Origin: Buchnera aphidicola (Formosaphis micheliae)
GTDB lineage: Bacteria > Pseudomonadota > Gammaproteobacteria > Enterobacterales > Enterobacteriaceae
Direction of reading: 5' to 3'
NCBI RefSeq assembly: GCF_039403185.1
Contig: NZ_CP135047.1
Location: 124,001-188,000 of the forward strand
DNA length: 64,000 nt
The first letter of the stretch is position 1, and each line of letters begins with the position of its first letter. Positions 22,804-34,906 of the stretch are shown here, piece after piece. The notes under the pieces were generated by a model. It saw only the letters and a program-made list of their open reading frames with translations. It had not been told where the DNA came from and did no database searches. A program made the position numbers and the translations under genes.

Positions 22804-24720
22804 TTATTTTTTAGGTTCTTTAATTTCTTCAAATTCTGCATCTACAACATTATCTGTTTTTTCATTTACACTATTTTTATTGTTATTAGATGGTTGAGAA
22901 GTTGAATTTTTTTGACATTTTTCAATTAATTTTGAAGAAATTTCTAAAAGTTTTTGTATTGCATCGTCTATATCAGATTTATTATCTTTTTTTAATACTT
23001 GATGTAGATGATCTAAAGAATTTTGTATTGTTTTTTTACTTTCTTCATCTAATTTGTCTTTATATTCAGTTAATTGTTTTTTTATGTTATGAGAAATTTG
23101 ATCACCTTGATTTCTTGTATTAATTAATTCTTCAAATTTACGATCTATTTCAGAATTGGTTTCTGCATCTGCAATCATTTGTTTTATTTCAGATTCATTG
23201 AGTCCTGACGATGCTTTAATGGCAATTTTTTGTTCTTTGCCTGTGTTTTTATCTTTTGCAGAAACATGTAGTATACCGTCTGCATCAATATCAAAGGTAA
23301 CTTCTATTTGTGGTATTCCACGAGGAGCAGGCTGAATACCATCTAGATTAAATTGTCCGAGTGATTTATTATCTTTAGATCTTTTTCTTTCTCCTTGTAA
23401 TACATGAATTGTTACTGCAGATTGATTATCTTCTGCAGTTGAAAATACTTGACTATGTTTAGTTGGGACAGTGGTATTTTTACTAATTAAAGATGTCATT
23501 ATTCCACCCATAGTTTCAATACCTAAAGATAATGGGGTAACATCAAGTAGTAAAACATCTTTAACGTCTCCAGATAATACACCGCCTTGTACAGCTGCTC
23601 CCATAGCAACAGCTTCATCAGGATTAACATCTTTTCTAGGTTCTTTTCCAAAAAAATCTGCTACTTTATTTTGAACCATAGGCATTCTCGTTTGCCCACC
23701 AACTAATATAACGTCATTTATAGCTGATGTTGTTAAATTGGCATCTTTTAGTGCTATTTTTAATGGTTGAATTGATCGTATAATTAAATCTTCGACTAAA
23801 GATTCTAATTTTGAACGAGTAACACGGATATTTAAATGTTTTGGTCCCATTGAATCAGCTGTAATATAAGGTAAATTGACATCTGTATGTTGTGCAGATG
23901 ATAATTCTATTTTTGCTTTTTCTGCAGCTTCTTTTAAGCGTTGCATTGCTAGAGAATCATTTCTAAGATCAATAGTTTGTTCTTTTTTAAATTCATCAAC
24001 TAAATAGTTTATTAATCTACTATCAAAATCTTCTCCTCCTAGATGAGTATCTCCATTAGTAGCAAGTACTTCAAATGTTTTTTCTTTATCTACTTCATCT
24101 ATTTCAATAATGGAAATATCAAAAGTACCTCCACCTAAATCATATACAGCGATAGTTTTATTTCCTTGGTGTTTATCTAAACCGTAGGCGAGTGCTGCTG
24201 CTGTTGGTTCATTGATGATTCTTTTTACTTCTAATCCAGCAATTCTTCCTGCATCTTTAGTTGCTTGTCTTTGTGCATCATTAAAATATGCAGGTACTGT
24301 AATCACAGCTTCTGTAATAGTTTCTCCTAGATAATCTTCTGCAGTTTTTTTCATTTTTTTTAGTACTTCAGCAGAAATTTGGGGAGGTGCAACTTTTTTA
24401 TTTTTTATATTTAACCATGCATCACCGTTTTCTGATTTAGTAATATTGTAAGGCATTATTTTAATATCACGTTGTACTTCTTCATCTTTGAATTTTCTTC
24501 CTATTAATCTTTTTATTGCAAACAATGTATTTTTTGGATTTGTAATAGCTTGACGTTTAGCAGGTTTACCTACTAAAATTTCACCTTCTTGAGTATATGC
24601 AATTACTGAAGGAGTGGTGCGGTCACCTTCTGAATTTTCTAATACTCGCGCTTTGTTACCATCCATGATAGCAACACAAGAGTTTGTTGTTCCCAAGTCA
24701 ATACCAATAATTTTGCTCAT
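22804..24720 (-). CDS. dnaK: Chaperone protein DnaK (Hsp70)
   Basis: The 638 residues equal the E. coli length. Signatures are [14 protein letters not shown] (N-terminus), [16 protein letters not shown] (about residues 193-208), [14 protein letters not shown] (about 336-349), the interdomain [16 protein letters not shown] (about 385-400), and a C-terminal lid ending [12 protein letters not shown], similar to the E. coli EEVKD-type tail. TGGAG precedes the ATG. A sigma-32 promoter lies 113-141 bases upstream. It forms the Hsp70 cycle with DnaJ and the GrpE encoded near 61.5 kb. Confidence 0.99.
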   Translation of the reverse strand: MSKIIGIDLGTTNSCVAIMDGNKARVLENSEGDRTTPSVIAYTQEGEILVGKPAKRQAITNPKNTLFAIKRLIGRKFKDEEVQRDIKIMPYNITKSENGDAWLNIKNKKVAPPQISAEVLKKMKKTAEDYLGETITEAVITVPAYFNDAQRQATKDAGRIAGLEVKRIINEPTAAALAYGLDKHQGNKTIAVYDLGGGTFDISIIEIDEVDKEKTFEVLATNGDTHLGGEDFDSRLINYLVDEFKKEQTIDLRNDSLAMQRLKEAAEKAKIELSSAQHTDVNLPYITADSMGPKHLNIRVTRSKLESLVEDLIIRSIQPLKIALKDANLTTSAINDVILVGGQTRMPMVQNKVADFFGKEPRKDVNPDEAVAMGAAVQGGVLSGDVKDVLLLDVTPLSLGIETMGGIMTSLISKNTTVPTKHSQVFSTAEDNQSAVTIHVLQGERKRSKDNKSLGQFNLDGIQPAPRGIPQIEVTFDIDADGILHVSAKDKNTGKEQKIAIKASSGLNESEIKQMIADAETNSEIDRKFEELINTRNQGDQISHNIKKQLTEYKDKLDEESKKTIQNSLDHLHQVLKKDNKSDIDDAIQKLLEISSKLIEKCQKNSTSQPSNNNKNSVNEKTDNVVDAEFEEIKEPKK

Positions 24721-24832
24721 TTAGGTTTTCTCCATTGAATAATTTCTACAAGTTAAGTATCTTGGTGTAGACGTAATTACTATTTAGAATAAATAAAATT
24801 ACATTTAAAATTATATTTGTTAATACTAGTTA

Positions 24833-24861
24833 GTATGGGGTCTCTTTCTCTAGCATCAAGG
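24833..24861 (-). promoter_or_regulatory. Sigma-32 heat-shock promoter of dnaKJ
   Basis: On the minus strand CCTTGATG (-35, 24854-24861) is followed after exactly 13 bases by CCCCATAC (-10, 24833-24840). This matches the RpoH consensus CTTGAAA-N13-CCCCATNT and closely resembles E. coli dnaK P1, whose -35 is also CTTGATG. It is upstream of dnaK in the correct orientation, in a region otherwise lacking C-runs. Confidence 0.88.
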
Positions 24862-24978
24862 TTTATATAAAAATATATTATTTATTTTAATGAACTTTTG
24901 TTTAAGACGTGTCAAATTAATTAAAGTTATTTATGTAATTTTTCTATTTTGATTTAGGTTTAAAATTGTTAAAGTTTA

Positions 24979-25004
24979 TTTTTTGTATTCTGAAATACAA
25001 AAAA
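24979..25004 (+). promoter_or_regulatory. 11-bp dyad in the nuo operon leader
   Basis: TTTTTTGTATT (24979-24989) is the exact inverse of AATACAAAAAA (24994-25004), with loop CTGA. It ends about 60 bases before nuoA. As RNA it gives a hairpin followed by A- then T-rich sequence; as DNA it is an operator-like dyad. Its role is unknown. Confidence 0.45.
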
Positions 25005-25064
25005 ATGGTATCTTTTTTTTAGTTGATATAAAATGTTATTATGTATTTTGTTTTGAGAATAAAT

Positions 25065-25448
25065 ATGATAATTAATAACCATGTATATGCTCAATATTGG
25101 GCTTTTGCTGTATTTATTTTTGGTGGATTTTTTATTAGTATTTTTATGTTGTTATTAGGCTATTTATGCGGAGGTAAATCGTTTTCCTGTGATAAACATA
25201 TACCATTTGAGTCTGGAATTAATTCTGTAGGTAATAGTTATTTACGTTTTTCTATTCAATTTTATTTAATAGCGATGCTATTTGTTATTTTTGATGTAGA
25301 AGCTTTATATTTATATGTTTGGGCAATTGGAATTTATAATATTGGATGGATTGGATTTTTTGAAGTTTTAATGTTTATTTTGACATTATTATTAGGTTTA
25401 TTTTATGTTGTACGATGTGGAATGTTACAGTGGATTAAAAAATATTAA
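25065..25448 (+). CDS. nuoA: NADH-quinone oxidoreductase subunit A
   Basis: A three-helix membrane subunit of complex I. The conserved loop PFESGINSVGNSYLRFSIQF (about residues 44-63 from the chosen start) and FVIFDVEALYLYVWA are present. I start at the second ATG (25065), preceded by GAGAA, giving 127 residues beginning MIINNHVYAQYWAF like E. coli. An upstream ATG at 25041 would add eight residues. The C-terminus ends about 20 residues before the E. coli protein. First gene of the nuo operon. Confidence 0.95.
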   Translation: MIINNHVYAQYWAFAVFIFGGFFISIFMLLLGYLCGGKSFSCDKHIPFESGINSVGNSYLRFSIQFYLIAMLFVIFDVEALYLYVWAIGIYNIGWIGFFEVLMFILTLLLGLFYVVRCGMLQWIKKY

Positions 25449-25511
25449 TAAAAAATATTTTTTATATTGTAAAGTAGTATTTTAATTAGACATTAATACG
25501 GGATGTAAAAG

Positions 25512-26180
25512 ATGAATTATAGTTTAACACCAATTAATATCGATAATACTAAACAAAAGTATACAGATAATAATTCTAAAAAAGTAAATGATCCTTTTTT
25601 AAAATATACACATACAAATATATATATGGGTAAATTAGTTAAATGTTTAAATAAATTAGTTAATTGGGGAAGAAAAAATTCATTATGGCCTTACAATTTT
25701 GGTTTATCTTGTTGTTATGTAGAAATGGTTAGTTCATTTACTGCTGTGCATGATGTTGCACGGTTTGGTTCAGAAGTCTTAAGAGCATCTCCTAGACAAG
25801 CTGATTTTATGGTTATAGCTGGTACACCATTTATTAAAATGGCACCGGTGATTAAAAGATTATATGATCAAATGTTAGAACCAAAATGGGTTATTTCTAT
25901 GGGTGCTTGTGCTAATTCTGGAGGAATGTATGATATATATTCTGTAGTTCAGGGTGTAGATAAATTTTTACCAGTAGATGTTTATATTCCTGGATGTCCT
26001 CCCAGACCTGAAGCATATATTCAAGGATTAATGTTATTACAAAAAACGATTGAAAAAGAAAGACGTCCTTTGTCTTGGATAATAGGAGATCAAGGAATAT
26101 ATAAGGCTAATATGCAATCAGAAAAAGAAAGAACACAAAAAAAAAGAATTTCCGTAAAAAATTTACCTATCGATAAATAA
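25512..26180 (+). CDS. nuoB: NADH-quinone oxidoreductase subunit B
   Basis: A peripheral-arm subunit holding the terminal [4Fe-4S] cluster N2 that reduces quinone; 222 residues (220 in E. coli). The N2 ligands are visible: tandem Cys in GLSCCYVEM (about residues 65-73), Cys in [10 protein letters not shown] (about 129-138) and Cys in [11 protein letters not shown] (about 156-166). The non-ligand Cys of the E. coli GTCFTKMAP segment is Pro here. GGGATG precedes the start. Confidence 0.97.
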   Translation: MNYSLTPINIDNTKQKYTDNNSKKVNDPFLKYTHTNIYMGKLVKCLNKLVNWGRKNSLWPYNFGLSCCYVEMVSSFTAVHDVARFGSEVLRASPRQADFMVIAGTPFIKMAPVIKRLYDQMLEPKWVISMGACANSGGMYDIYSVVQGVDKFLPVDVYIPGCPPRPEAYIQGLMLLQKTIEKERRPLSWIIGDQGIYKANMQSEKERTQKKRISVKNLPIDK

Positions 26181-26362
26181 GAAAATTATAATAGAATATT
26201 AAATATTCATCATGTATGTATGACGGTTGTTATTATAGTATATATAATGTTTTTATTTAAAATAATAAACATATATTAAAATGTTATTTAGTAGTAAAGT
26301 AATCAATTTATTTTTTTTGATTAAATGAAGATATTTTTTATAAATAAAATATAGTGAGTATT

Positions 26363-28126
26363 ATGGATACAACAGAACAATTTGTTAGTGTTTCTATAAT
26401 TGAAGAATTAAAATGTTTTTTTGGAGAACAATCTTTTTTTGTTCAATCTACTAAAATGGGTTTACCAGTTTTATGGGTCGATCGTACTTTAATATTAAAA
26501 ATAGCAAAATTTTTACATAATATTCCTAAATCATATAATTTTCTATTTGATTTACATGGAGTTGATGAACGTTATCGTTTACATCGAAAAAATATACCAA
26601 ATTCTGATTTTTCTGTATTTTATCATTTTGTTTCTATTGAAAGAAATGATGACATTATGATAAAAGTAGCATTGTTTTTTGATGATCTAAATATTCCTAC
26701 ATTAACTAATGTATTTGTTAATGCTAATTGGTATGAAAGAGAAACATGGGAAATGTTTGGTATTGTATTTACAGATCATCCAAATTTAAGACGTATTATT
26801 ATGCCCGATGATTGGATAGGATATCCCTTGAGAAAAGATTATCCATCTAGAGCTACTGAGTTTGATCCTTTCTTTTTAACAAAGGATAAAGAAGATTTAG
26901 CAATGGAATCTTTAACATTTAAACCAGAACAGTGGGGAATGAAAAGAGGAACTAAGGATTTAGACTATATGTTTTTAAATTTAGGTCCTAATCATCCTTC
27001 TGCTCATGGTGCATTTCGTATTGTATTACAATTAGATGGAGAAGAAATTATAGATTGTGTACCAGATATAGGATATCATCATCGAGGTGCGGAAAAGATG
27101 GCAGAAAGGCAATCATGGCATACTTATATTCCGTATACAGATCGTATTGAGTATCTAGGTGGTTGCATAAATGAAATGCCGTATGTATTAGCAGTGGAAA
27201 AATTAGCAGGAATTTCAGTATCTAATAGAGTAGAAGTTATAAGAATAATGTTATCGGAATTATTTAGAATTAATAGTCATTTATTGTATATTTCTACATT
27301 TATTCAAGATGTTGGAGCTATGACTCCTGTATTTTTAGCTTTTACAGATCGTCAAAAAATTTATGACCTAGTAGAATTTATAACTGGAGCTAGAATGCAT
27401 CCAGCTTGGTTTAGAATTGGTGGATTAGCTAATGATTTACCTATTGGATGGGATAAATTATTAAAAGATTTTTTACAGTGGATGCCGAAACGTCTTAATA
27501 TTTATCTAAATGCTTCGTTAAAAAATACTATATTAATTAGTAGAGCTAAAGGAGTAGCTGCTTATACTAGACAAGATGCTATAAATTGGGGGGTTACTGG
27601 CGCAGGATTGCGAGCGACAGGTATATCTTTTGATATTAGAAAAAGTCGTCCATATTCAGGTTATGAAAATTTTGATTTTGAAATTCCTATAGGTAATGGA
27701 ATTAGTGATTGTTATTCGAGAGTTATGTTGAAAGTAGAAGAAGTACGACAAAGTTTGTCTATTTTAACTCAATGTTTACAAAATATGCCATCTGGACCTA
27801 TCAAATCTGATCATCCATTAGCGACTCCTCCAAACAAAAAACATGTTTTCAAACACATAGAAACAATGATTACTCATTTTTTACAAATGTCTTGGGGTCC
27901 TGTAATTCTTCCGAATGAAAGTTTTCAGATGATTGAAGCTGCTAAAGGTATTAACAGTTATTATATTATTAGTGATGGGGAAACAATGAGTTATCGTACT
28001 AGAATTCGTACGCCTAGTTTTCCTCATTTACAACAAATACCTTCGGTAATACGAGGTAGTGTAATATCAGATTTAATAGCCTATTTAGGTAGTATCGATT
28101 TTGTTATGTCAGATGTTGATCGTTAA
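26363..28126 (+). CDS. nuoC: NADH-quinone oxidoreductase fused subunit C/D
   Basis: The C and D subunits are fused as in E. coli. Residues 1 to about 190 are NuoC ([25 protein letters not shown]). The rest is the NiFe-hydrogenase-like NuoD ([41 protein letters not shown]), which lines the quinone site, ending SDVDR exactly like E. coli. I chose ATG at 26363, with GTGAG just upstream; a GTG at 26354 would add three residues. About 180 bases separate it from nuoB. Confidence 0.97.
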   Translation: MDTTEQFVSVSIIEELKCFFGEQSFFVQSTKMGLPVLWVDRTLILKIAKFLHNIPKSYNFLFDLHGVDERYRLHRKNIPNSDFSVFYHFVSIERNDDIMIKVALFFDDLNIPTLTNVFVNANWYERETWEMFGIVFTDHPNLRRIIMPDDWIGYPLRKDYPSRATEFDPFFLTKDKEDLAMESLTFKPEQWGMKRGTKDLDYMFLNLGPNHPSAHGAFRIVLQLDGEEIIDCVPDIGYHHRGAEKMAERQSWHTYIPYTDRIEYLGGCINEMPYVLAVEKLAGISVSNRVEVIRIMLSELFRINSHLLYISTFIQDVGAMTPVFLAFTDRQKIYDLVEFITGARMHPAWFRIGGLANDLPIGWDKLLKDFLQWMPKRLNIYLNASLKNTILISRAKGVAAYTRQDAINWGVTGAGLRATGISFDIRKSRPYSGYENFDFEIPIGNGISDCYSRVMLKVEEVRQSLSILTQCLQNMPSGPIKSDHPLATPPNKKHVFKHIETMITHFLQMSWGPVILPNESFQMIEAAKGINSYYIISDGETMSYRTRIRTPSFPHLQQIPSVIRGSVISDLIAYLGSIDFVMSDVDR

Positions 28127-28143
28127 ATTGTGTGTATAAAAAA

Positions 28144-28641
28144 ATGATAAAAGTTAATTTATTAAATTCTAATTTTAGATTAAATAGTCTAGAAAAAAAT
28201 AAAATAAAAAATCAAATAAAATATTATGAAGATTCTAGATCTGTATCTATAGAAGCTTTAAAAATTGTACAAAAAGAAAGAGGTTGGATTTGTGATGAAG
28301 CAATTTTTGCTATATCTAAATTATTAGGAGTATCTGTAGTAGATATAGAGTCAGTAGCTACTTTTTATAATCAAATTTTTCGACAACCAGTTGGTAAAAA
28401 TATTATAAGATATTGTGATAGTATTGTATGTTTTATTAATGGTTATAAAGATATTCAAATGTTACTTGAAAATATATTGGCAATAAAAACAGGAGAAACA
28501 ACTCAAGATGGTATGTTTACTTTACTTCCTACTTGTTGTCTAGGTAATTGCGATCAAAGTCCTGTTCTGATGATTAATGATGATATGCATTTCTGTGTTA
28601 CTCCAAAATTAATTCCTAATTTATTAGATTCATACAAATGA
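28144..28641 (+). CDS. nuoE: NADH-quinone oxidoreductase subunit E
   Basis: A thioredoxin-fold subunit with the [2Fe-2S] cluster N1a. Ligands are in YCDSIVC (about residues 89-95) and CCLGNC (about 130-135). Flanking [14 protein letters not shown] is conserved. ATG at 28144 gives 165 residues (E. coli 166); a GTG at 28132 would add four, and neither has a clear ribosome binding site, so coupling to nuoCD translation is likely. Its stop overlaps the nuoF start by 4 bases (ATGA). Confidence 0.95.
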   Translation: MIKVNLLNSNFRLNSLEKNKIKNQIKYYEDSRSVSIEALKIVQKERGWICDEAIFAISKLLGVSVVDIESVATFYNQIFRQPVGKNIIRYCDSIVCFINGYKDIQMLLENILAIKTGETTQDGMFTLLPTCCLGNCDQSPVLMINDDMHFCVTPKLIPNLLDSYK

Positions 28642-29927
28642 AAAAAATATTATGTACTTCTGAAACACATCCTTTAACTTGGTGGTTAGGTGATAATCAT
28701 AATAACACTATTTGGATAACAGAATATCGTAATAAAAATGGATATAAAGCTGCAGAAAAAGTATGCAAAAATTTTAATCCAATAGATGTTATTAATATTG
28801 TAAAAGATTCGAAATTAAAAGGAAGAGGAGGAGCTGGGTTTTTAACTGGAAATAAATGGAGTTTAATGCCTCAGTATGAAAAAGGTGTGAATCGTTATTT
28901 AATTTGTAATGCAGATGAAATGGAACCAGGTACTTATAAAGATAAATTTTTAATGGAACATATTCCTCATCAATTGATAGAAGGATTATTAATTAGTTCT
29001 TTTGCTTTACAGGTAAGTAGAGCTTATATTTTTTTACGAGGTGAATATGTACAAGCAGAAAAAATTTTAAATCGTGCTATATCTGAAGCGAAAGAATTAG
29101 GTTTTTTAGGTAAAAATATTTTTGGAAGTAAATTTACTTTAGATATAGTTATACATAGTGGAGCAGGTCGTTATATCTGTGGAGAAGAAACAGCATTAAT
29201 AAATTCGTTAGAAGGAAAAAGAGCAAATCCAAGATATAAACCGCCGTTTCCTGCTATGGTTGGTTTATGGGGAAAACCGACTTGTGTTAATAATGTAGAA
29301 ACGTTATCCAATATTCCTTCCATTATTTTGAATGGAGTAAATTGGTATAAAAATTTATCTAAAAGTAATGATACTGGAACTAAATTAATGGGTTTTTCTG
29401 GCAGAGTTAAATGTCCTGGTCTATGGGAATTGCCATTTGGTATAACGGCTAATGAATTATTACATAATTATGCTCAAGGAATGAAAAAAGGTTTAACATT
29501 AAAAGCATGGTTACCAGGAGGGGCTGGTACAGGATTTCTTACTCCAGAACATTTGAATGTTACAATGGAATTTTCTAGTATTAGTAACGTAGGTAGTAGA
29601 TTAGGTACAGGGTTAGCTATGGCTATTGATAATACTTTCAGTATGGTATCCATTGTGTTAAATTTAGAAAAATTTTTTTCAAGAGAATCTTGTGGTTTAT
29701 GTACTCCATGTCGAGATGGTTTGCCATGGACAGTTAAAATTTTAAAAATGCTTGAAAAGAAAAGAGGACATGAAAATTATATTACATTGTTAGAAGAATT
29801 ATGTAATCAATTAAATACTGGTCGCACTTTTTGCGCTCATGCTCCTGGTGCTGTAGCACCGATAAAAAGTGCTATTAAATATTTTCGATCAGATTTTGAA
29901 GCAGGTTTATTAAAAAATAAATTATAG
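28638..29927 (+). CDS. nuoF: NADH-quinone oxidoreductase subunit F (NADH/FMN-binding)
   Basis: The electron-entry subunit binding NADH, FMN and the [4Fe-4S] cluster N3. FMN/NADH motifs are [15 protein letters not shown] (about residues 55-69), [13 protein letters not shown] (about 92-104) and [19 protein letters not shown] (about 175-193). Cluster ligands are in [12 protein letters not shown] and the later TFCAHAPGA. The 429 residues lack only the non-conserved C-terminal tail of E. coli NuoF (445). Coupled to nuoE by ATGA. Confidence 0.97.
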   Translation: MKKILCTSETHPLTWWLGDNHNNTIWITEYRNKNGYKAAEKVCKNFNPIDVINIVKDSKLKGRGGAGFLTGNKWSLMPQYEKGVNRYLICNADEMEPGTYKDKFLMEHIPHQLIEGLLISSFALQVSRAYIFLRGEYVQAEKILNRAISEAKELGFLGKNIFGSKFTLDIVIHSGAGRYICGEETALINSLEGKRANPRYKPPFPAMVGLWGKPTCVNNVETLSNIPSIILNGVNWYKNLSKSNDTGTKLMGFSGRVKCPGLWELPFGITANELLHNYAQGMKKGLTLKAWLPGGAGTGFLTPEHLNVTMEFSSISNVGSRLGTGLAMAIDNTFSMVSIVLNLEKFFSRESCGLCTPCRDGLPWTVKILKMLEKKRGHENYITLLEELCNQLNTGRTFCAHAPGAVAPIKSAIKYFRSDFEAGLLKNKL

Positions 29928-30106
29928 AGATAATGTTATGTAAAATATATATTTTAGTTAGTTTATTTCTATAAATTTAAATTATTAACTTATATTCAAT
30001 CTGAAAAGCTATTTTTTTAGATTCCAATATATTTAACATGTAAATTAGCATTATGATATCTTGGATATAATTTCGATATTTTTTTAATTTTTAAGTTGGA
30101 TGATTT

Positions 30107-32833
30107 ATGGCTGAAATTTATGTAGATGGTAAGCAGTATAATGTAGATGAATCAAATAATTTACTACATGCATGTTTATCAGCGGGTATTGATATTCCTT
30201 ATTTTTGTTGGCATCCAATTTTAGGAAGTGTGGGTTTTTGTCGTCAATGTGCAGTAAAAAAATATGATTCTATGGAATTAAATCAAGGACAGATAGTTAT
30301 GTCCTGTATGACTCCTGCTAAACATGGAACAATAATTTCAATTAAGGACGAAGAGTCGATAGCATTTCGTAAATTTATAATAGAACTTTTAATGACTAAT
30401 CATCCACATGATTGTCCTGTATGTGAAGAAGGAGGTAATTGTCATTTGCAAGATATGACTGTAATGACTGGACATAATATACGTCGTTATAATTTTAATA
30501 AGAGAACCCATAATAATCAATATTTAGGTCCGTTTATATCTCATGAAATGAATCGTTGTATAGGATGTTATAGATGTACTAGGTATTATCAAGATTACGC
30601 TGGTGGAACTGATTTAGGAGTATTTGGTATTAGTAATAATATTTATTTTGGTAGAATTTCTGATGGTATATTAGAGAATGAACATTCTGGAAATTTAGTA
30701 GAAATATGTCCTACAGGAGTTTTTACTGATAAGACAAGTTCTGAACATTATCATAGAAAATGGGATATGCAATATGCTCCTAGTATTTGTAATTATTGTA
30801 GTATAGGTTGTAATATTAGCGTAGGTGAACGTTATGGTAAGATATGTAAAATAGAAAATAGGTATCACGGATTAATTAATCATTATTTAATTTGTGATTT
30901 AGGTCGTTTTGGATATGGATATAGTAATATTAATGATCGTCCTATAAAATCATATCATAAGATATTAAATGATAAAATCATCTTAAATGATGAACAAGCG
31001 ATTGAAACTGCAGCAAATATACTAAATAAATCTAATTCTATTCTTGGAATTGGTTCTAACAGGGCTAGTATTGAGAGTAATTTTGCATTAAAAAAAATAG
31101 TTGGTGAAGAAAACTTTTCTTCAGGTTTATTATTTGAAGAACAGGATTGTATTAATTTAATTATTAACATTTTAAAAAATGGTGGAATTTATACTCCTAC
31201 ATTAAGAGAAATAGAAAATTATGATGTGATTGTGATTTTAGGAGAAGATTTAACTCAAGTAGCTCCTAGGATGGCTTTATCTGTTAGACAAGCTGTTAAA
31301 TCTAAACGTTTGCAATTAGCGGAACAAAAAAATGTACCAATATGGCATAATCAAGCATGTATAAATATATCTCAAGATAAAAAAAATTATTTATTTATCA
31401 CTAATATTGATGTAACTAATTTAGATGATATTTCAACATGGAATTATACAGGATCAGTTGATGATCAAGTCATTTTAGCGTATTCAATTGCTAATGAGAT
31501 AGATAAATCTAGCCCTCCATCTGTATGTATTGATGAAACTATTGTACATAACAAATTGTTTTTAGTAAAAAAATTATTATCTAGTAAAAAACCATTAATT
31601 ATATCAGGATCGCATTCAAGAAATGTGAATTTAATACAAGCTGCTTTTAATATTTCTTTAGCATTAAAAAAATTAAATCGTGATGTAGGCCTTATATTAT
31701 TAACTTCTAGTAGTAATAGTATTGGATTAGGTTTAATTGGAGGTATTTCTTTAGATAAAGTATTAGTAAATATTCACAAAAAAAAATATGATACTATGAT
31801 AGTAATGGAAAATGATTTGTATAGAATGTATTTAAAGTCTCAATTAGAATCAGTTTTTAATTGTATAAAATATATAATTGTTATTGATTATTTTAATAAC
31901 AATACTATGAAACATGGTACGTTAGTTCTTTCTGCTGCTAATTTTTTTGAAAGTTCTGGAACAATATTAAATTATGAAACTCGGGCGCAGAAATTTTTTA
32001 AAGTTTATGATCCAAAGTTTTTTGATAATCAAATAGGTAAATTAGATAGTTGGAAGTGGTTAAGTTATATAGCTCAGCGTATGGGAAAGAGTGGTATGTT
32101 GTGGAACAATGTAGATGATGTTATGAATTCAATTATTGATGATATTCATGATTTTAAGTGTTTAAAAAATAATTTACCAAATGCATCTTTTCGCATTTAT
32201 GGTAGTAAAATAGCACGTTCTTCACATAGAGCTAGTGGAAGAACTGCATTGCGCTCTAATATTAGTGTACATGAAATAAGACAACCTCAAGATATTGATT
32301 CAATGTTTTCTTTTTCTATGGAAGGTAATCAACAGGCATATAGATTTTCTTCTTACATACCTTTTGCATGGAGGCCAGGGTGGAATTCTCCACAAGCATG
32401 GAATAAAGTTCAAAAAACTATTAATCAGAGTTTATTATGTGGTGATTCAGGGGTTTTAGTATTAAAAGGATATAAAAAAAATAATATTAATTGGTTTCAA
32501 TATTTATCTAATTCTTCTAAAATTATAAATAATTGTTATGTTGTTCCTTATTATTTTTTATTTGGATCAGAAGAAATAACTCAAAGAACTCCTGTTTTAA
32601 GTAAAAAAATACCTATTTTTTGGGCTTATTTTAGTATTTCAGATGCCCAAAAAAATTGCTTAAAAAATAATTCATTAGTTAGTTTTTTTTGTTTAGATGA
32701 ATATTTTCAAGTTAAAATACGTATTTCAAAAAAATTAAAGTCTGGACAGATTGGTTTACCATTAGGAGTATCTGGTTTTCCGTTTATTCTTTTTGGTCAA
32801 GAAATAAAAAAAATACAGGAGATAAAAAAATGA
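30107..32833 (+). CDS. nuoG: NADH-quinone oxidoreductase subunit G
   Basis: The large iron-sulfur subunit; 908 residues, the same as E. coli. N-terminal ferredoxin domain with [15 protein letters not shown] and MSCMTP (N1b). [18 protein letters not shown] supplies N5/N4 region ligands and [11 protein letters not shown] the next set. [17 protein letters not shown] with a later CDLG carries cluster N7, found in only some bacteria. The remainder is the molybdopterin-oxidoreductase-like domain without cofactor function. An A9 tract near 31.78 kb stays in frame. Stop overlaps nuoH by 4 bases. Confidence 0.97.
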   Translation: MAEIYVDGKQYNVDESNNLLHACLSAGIDIPYFCWHPILGSVGFCRQCAVKKYDSMELNQGQIVMSCMTPAKHGTIISIKDEESIAFRKFIIELLMTNHPHDCPVCEEGGNCHLQDMTVMTGHNIRRYNFNKRTHNNQYLGPFISHEMNRCIGCYRCTRYYQDYAGGTDLGVFGISNNIYFGRISDGILENEHSGNLVEICPTGVFTDKTSSEHYHRKWDMQYAPSICNYCSIGCNISVGERYGKICKIENRYHGLINHYLICDLGRFGYGYSNINDRPIKSYHKILNDKIILNDEQAIETAANILNKSNSILGIGSNRASIESNFALKKIVGEENFSSGLLFEEQDCINLIINILKNGGIYTPTLREIENYDVIVILGEDLTQVAPRMALSVRQAVKSKRLQLAEQKNVPIWHNQACINISQDKKNYLFITNIDVTNLDDISTWNYTGSVDDQVILAYSIANEIDKSSPPSVCIDETIVHNKLFLVKKLLSSKKPLIISGSHSRNVNLIQAAFNISLALKKLNRDVGLILLTSSSNSIGLGLIGGISLDKVLVNIHKKKYDTMIVMENDLYRMYLKSQLESVFNCIKYIIVIDYFNNNTMKHGTLVLSAANFFESSGTILNYETRAQKFFKVYDPKFFDNQIGKLDSWKWLSYIAQRMGKSGMLWNNVDDVMNSIIDDIHDFKCLKNNLPNASFRIYGSKIARSSHRASGRTALRSNISVHEIRQPQDIDSMFSFSMEGNQQAYRFSSYIPFAWRPGWNSPQAWNKVQKTINQSLLCGDSGVLVLKGYKKNNINWFQYLSNSSKIINNCYVVPYYFLFGSEEITQRTPVLSKKIPIFWAYFSISDAQKNCLKNNSLVSFFCLDEYFQVKIRISKKLKSGQIGLPLGVSGFPFILFGQEIKKIQEIKK

Positions 32834-33801
32834 ATTTTATTTCCAGTAGTGTAAAAGAAATAATCCCATCTATTCTACAATCTTTTTTTATATTATTTAC
32901 ATTAATTTTTTTTGCTGCATTTTTGAGTTTAGTTGAACGTAGAGTGTTAGCTTTATTTCAAAATAGATATGGTCCAAATAGAGTAGGATATCATGGAATA
33001 TTACAAATATTTGCCGATATGATTAAAATAGCATTCAAAGAAGATTGGATACCTAATTTTAGTAATCGTTGTATATTTATTATTTCTCCAATAATTGCGT
33101 TTACTTCATTATTATTTGTTATGGGAATAATTCCTATTAGTTCTAATATAATCATTATTAATTTAGACATTGGTTGTTTATTCTTTTTAATGATGGCTGG
33201 GTTGTCAGTATATTCTATTTTATTTGCAGGTTGGTCTAGTAATAATAAATATGCTTTGTTAGGCTCTATGAGAGCAGCTGCGCAAACGTTGAGTTATGAA
33301 ATATTTTTGGGTTTGTCGTTAATGGGTGTAGTAGCACAATGCGGATCTTTTAATTTATTAGATATAGTAAATAAACAACGTTATTTATGGAATATTGTTC
33401 CTCAATTTTTTGGTTTTTTAACTTTTTTTATTGCAGGTCTAGCAGTATGTCATAGACATCCTTTTGATCAACCAGAATCTGAACAGGAGTTAGCAGATGG
33501 TTATCATATTGAATATTCTGGTATGAAATTTGGACTATTTTTTATTGGTGAATACATTTCTATTATCACTGTATCTAGTTTAATTACAACGATGTTTTTA
33601 GGTGGTTGGAATGGCCCATGGTTACCAGATTATTGTTGGTTTATTTTTAAAACTTGTTTGTTTATTTTGATATTTATTTTAATTAGAGCTTCTTTGCCTA
33701 GACCCAGATACGATAAAGTAATGTTATTTGGTTGGACAATATGCTTACCGATAACATTGTTAAATTTATTAATTACTGGTTTTATTATATTATTATTTTA
33801 A
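32830..33801 (+). CDS. nuoH: NADH-quinone oxidoreductase subunit H
   Basis: A membrane subunit at the junction with the peripheral arm, forming part of the quinone chamber; 323 residues (325 in E. coli) with about eight hydrophobic helices. Conserved [18 protein letters not shown] (about residues 36-53), [14 protein letters not shown] (about 62-75), [11 protein letters not shown] (about 148-158) and the acidic loop [19 protein letters not shown] (about 215-233) are all present. ATGA overlap with nuoG. Confidence 0.97.
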   Translation: MNFISSSVKEIIPSILQSFFILFTLIFFAAFLSLVERRVLALFQNRYGPNRVGYHGILQIFADMIKIAFKEDWIPNFSNRCIFIISPIIAFTSLLFVMGIIPISSNIIIINLDIGCLFFLMMAGLSVYSILFAGWSSNNKYALLGSMRAAAQTLSYEIFLGLSLMGVVAQCGSFNLLDIVNKQRYLWNIVPQFFGFLTFFIAGLAVCHRHPFDQPESEQELADGYHIEYSGMKFGLFFIGEYISIITVSSLITTMFLGGWNGPWLPDYCWFIFKTCLFILIFILIRASLPRPRYDKVMLFGWTICLPITLLNLLITGFIILLF

Positions 33802-33825
33802 TTATAATAGGATATTTTTGAGTAT

Positions 33826-34368
33826 ATGATTTTAAAAAATATTTTTTTTGGTTTGATTAGTCAAATACGAAGTATATTTATCATTGGTATGCGTGCTTTT
33901 TATAAAAGAGAAACTAAACAGTATCCTGAAGAACGAGTAAAGCTTTCTAATAGATATCGTGGAAGAGTTGTATTAACTCGTAATTTGAATGGTGAAGAGC
34001 GATGTGTAGCTTGTAATTTATGTTCTGCTGTTTGTCCCGTTAGTTGTATTTCTATGGAGAAAACTAATCTTAAAGATAAACGTTGGTATCCTAAATTTTT
34101 TCGTATTAATTTTTCAAGATGTATTTTTTGTGGATTATGTGAAGAAGCTTGTCCTACTGCAGCAATACAGCTTATTCCTGATTTTGAATTAGGAGAATTT
34201 AAAAGACAAGATTTAGTATATGAAAAGGATGATTTATTAATTTCAGGTCCAGGAAAATATACAGATTATGATTTTTATAAATTTACAGGTGTTACTATTT
34301 CTGGAAAAAAATGTGGTGATTTAAAATATGAAAATAAACCTATCGATGTAAAAACATTGTTACCTTAA
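33826..34368 (+). CDS. nuoI: NADH-quinone oxidoreductase subunit I
   Basis: An 8Fe ferredoxin-like subunit carrying clusters N6a and N6b. The two motifs are [15 protein letters not shown] (about residues 60-74) and [15 protein letters not shown] (about 99-113). The 180 residues and the ending PIDVKTLLP match E. coli NuoI. It lies 24 bases after nuoH. Confidence 0.97.
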   Translation: MILKNIFFGLISQIRSIFIIGMRAFYKRETKQYPEERVKLSNRYRGRVVLTRNLNGEERCVACNLCSAVCPVSCISMEKTNLKDKRWYPKFFRINFSRCIFCGLCEEACPTAAIQLIPDFELGEFKRQDLVYEKDDLLISGPGKYTDYDFYKFTGVTISGKKCGDLKYENKPIDVKTLLP

Positions 34369-34377
34369 GGAAATTCT

Positions 34378-34872
34378 ATGGAATTTATTTTTTATGCTTT
34401 AGGAACATTGGTTACATTTTTTACAATATTATCGATTTTTACTTGTAATCCAGTATATGCATTAATTTATCTTATAGTATCTTTATTATTTATATCAGGT
34501 ATATTTTTTTTATTAGGTGATATTTTTCCTGCTGTATTAGAAATTATTATTTATGCTGGAGCTATAATGGTATTGTTTATATTTGTAATAATGTTGTTGA
34601 ATCTTGGTAAATATATAGAAAAAACAGAAATGATTTTTTTAAATTCTAATAGTTGGAGAAAAATTAGCGTTTTATTTTTATTTTTTTTGATAGCTTTAGT
34701 TTATAGTATTTCATATGTGAGTAATCTTAATATTACTGAAACCACTATAGATATTAAAGAAATGGGTATGAATTTATTTGGTTCTTATATTTATATAGTA
34801 GAATTGGTATCAATATTATTATTAAATACATTAATATTAGTGTTTCATTTTGGAAAAAATAGATATAATTAA
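34378..34872 (+). CDS. nuoJ: NADH-quinone oxidoreductase subunit J
   Basis: A five-helix membrane subunit of 164 residues (184 in E. coli). The characteristic helix VLEIIIYAGAIMVLFIFVIMLL (about residues 59-80), whose pi-bulge takes part in coupling, is intact, and the N-terminal NPVYALIYLI is conserved. It starts 9 bases after nuoI, preceded by AAGGAAA. The C-terminus is shortened compared with E. coli. Confidence 0.95.
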   Translation: MEFIFYALGTLVTFFTILSIFTCNPVYALIYLIVSLLFISGIFFLLGDIFPAVLEIIIYAGAIMVLFIFVIMLLNLGKYIEKTEMIFLNSNSWRKISVLFLFFLIALVYSISYVSNLNITETTIDIKEMGMNLFGSYIYIVELVSILLLNTLILVFHFGKNRYN

Positions 34873-34906
34873 TTTTATATAGATTAAAAGAGGTATGTTA
34901 TTTAAG

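Larger units (their letters stand above)
24721..25064. other. Divergent regulatory spacer between dnaK and nuoA
   Basis: About 340 bases between two large divergent operons. It holds the dnaK sigma-32 promoter (24833-24861) and an 11-bp hairpin in the nuo leader (24979-25004). No coding sequence was seen. Confidence 0.6.

Noticed and set aside
34895-34906. Earlier ATG for nuoK
   Set aside because: It is one base from the AGAGG element, too close for initiation, and adds four residues beyond the 100-residue family length.
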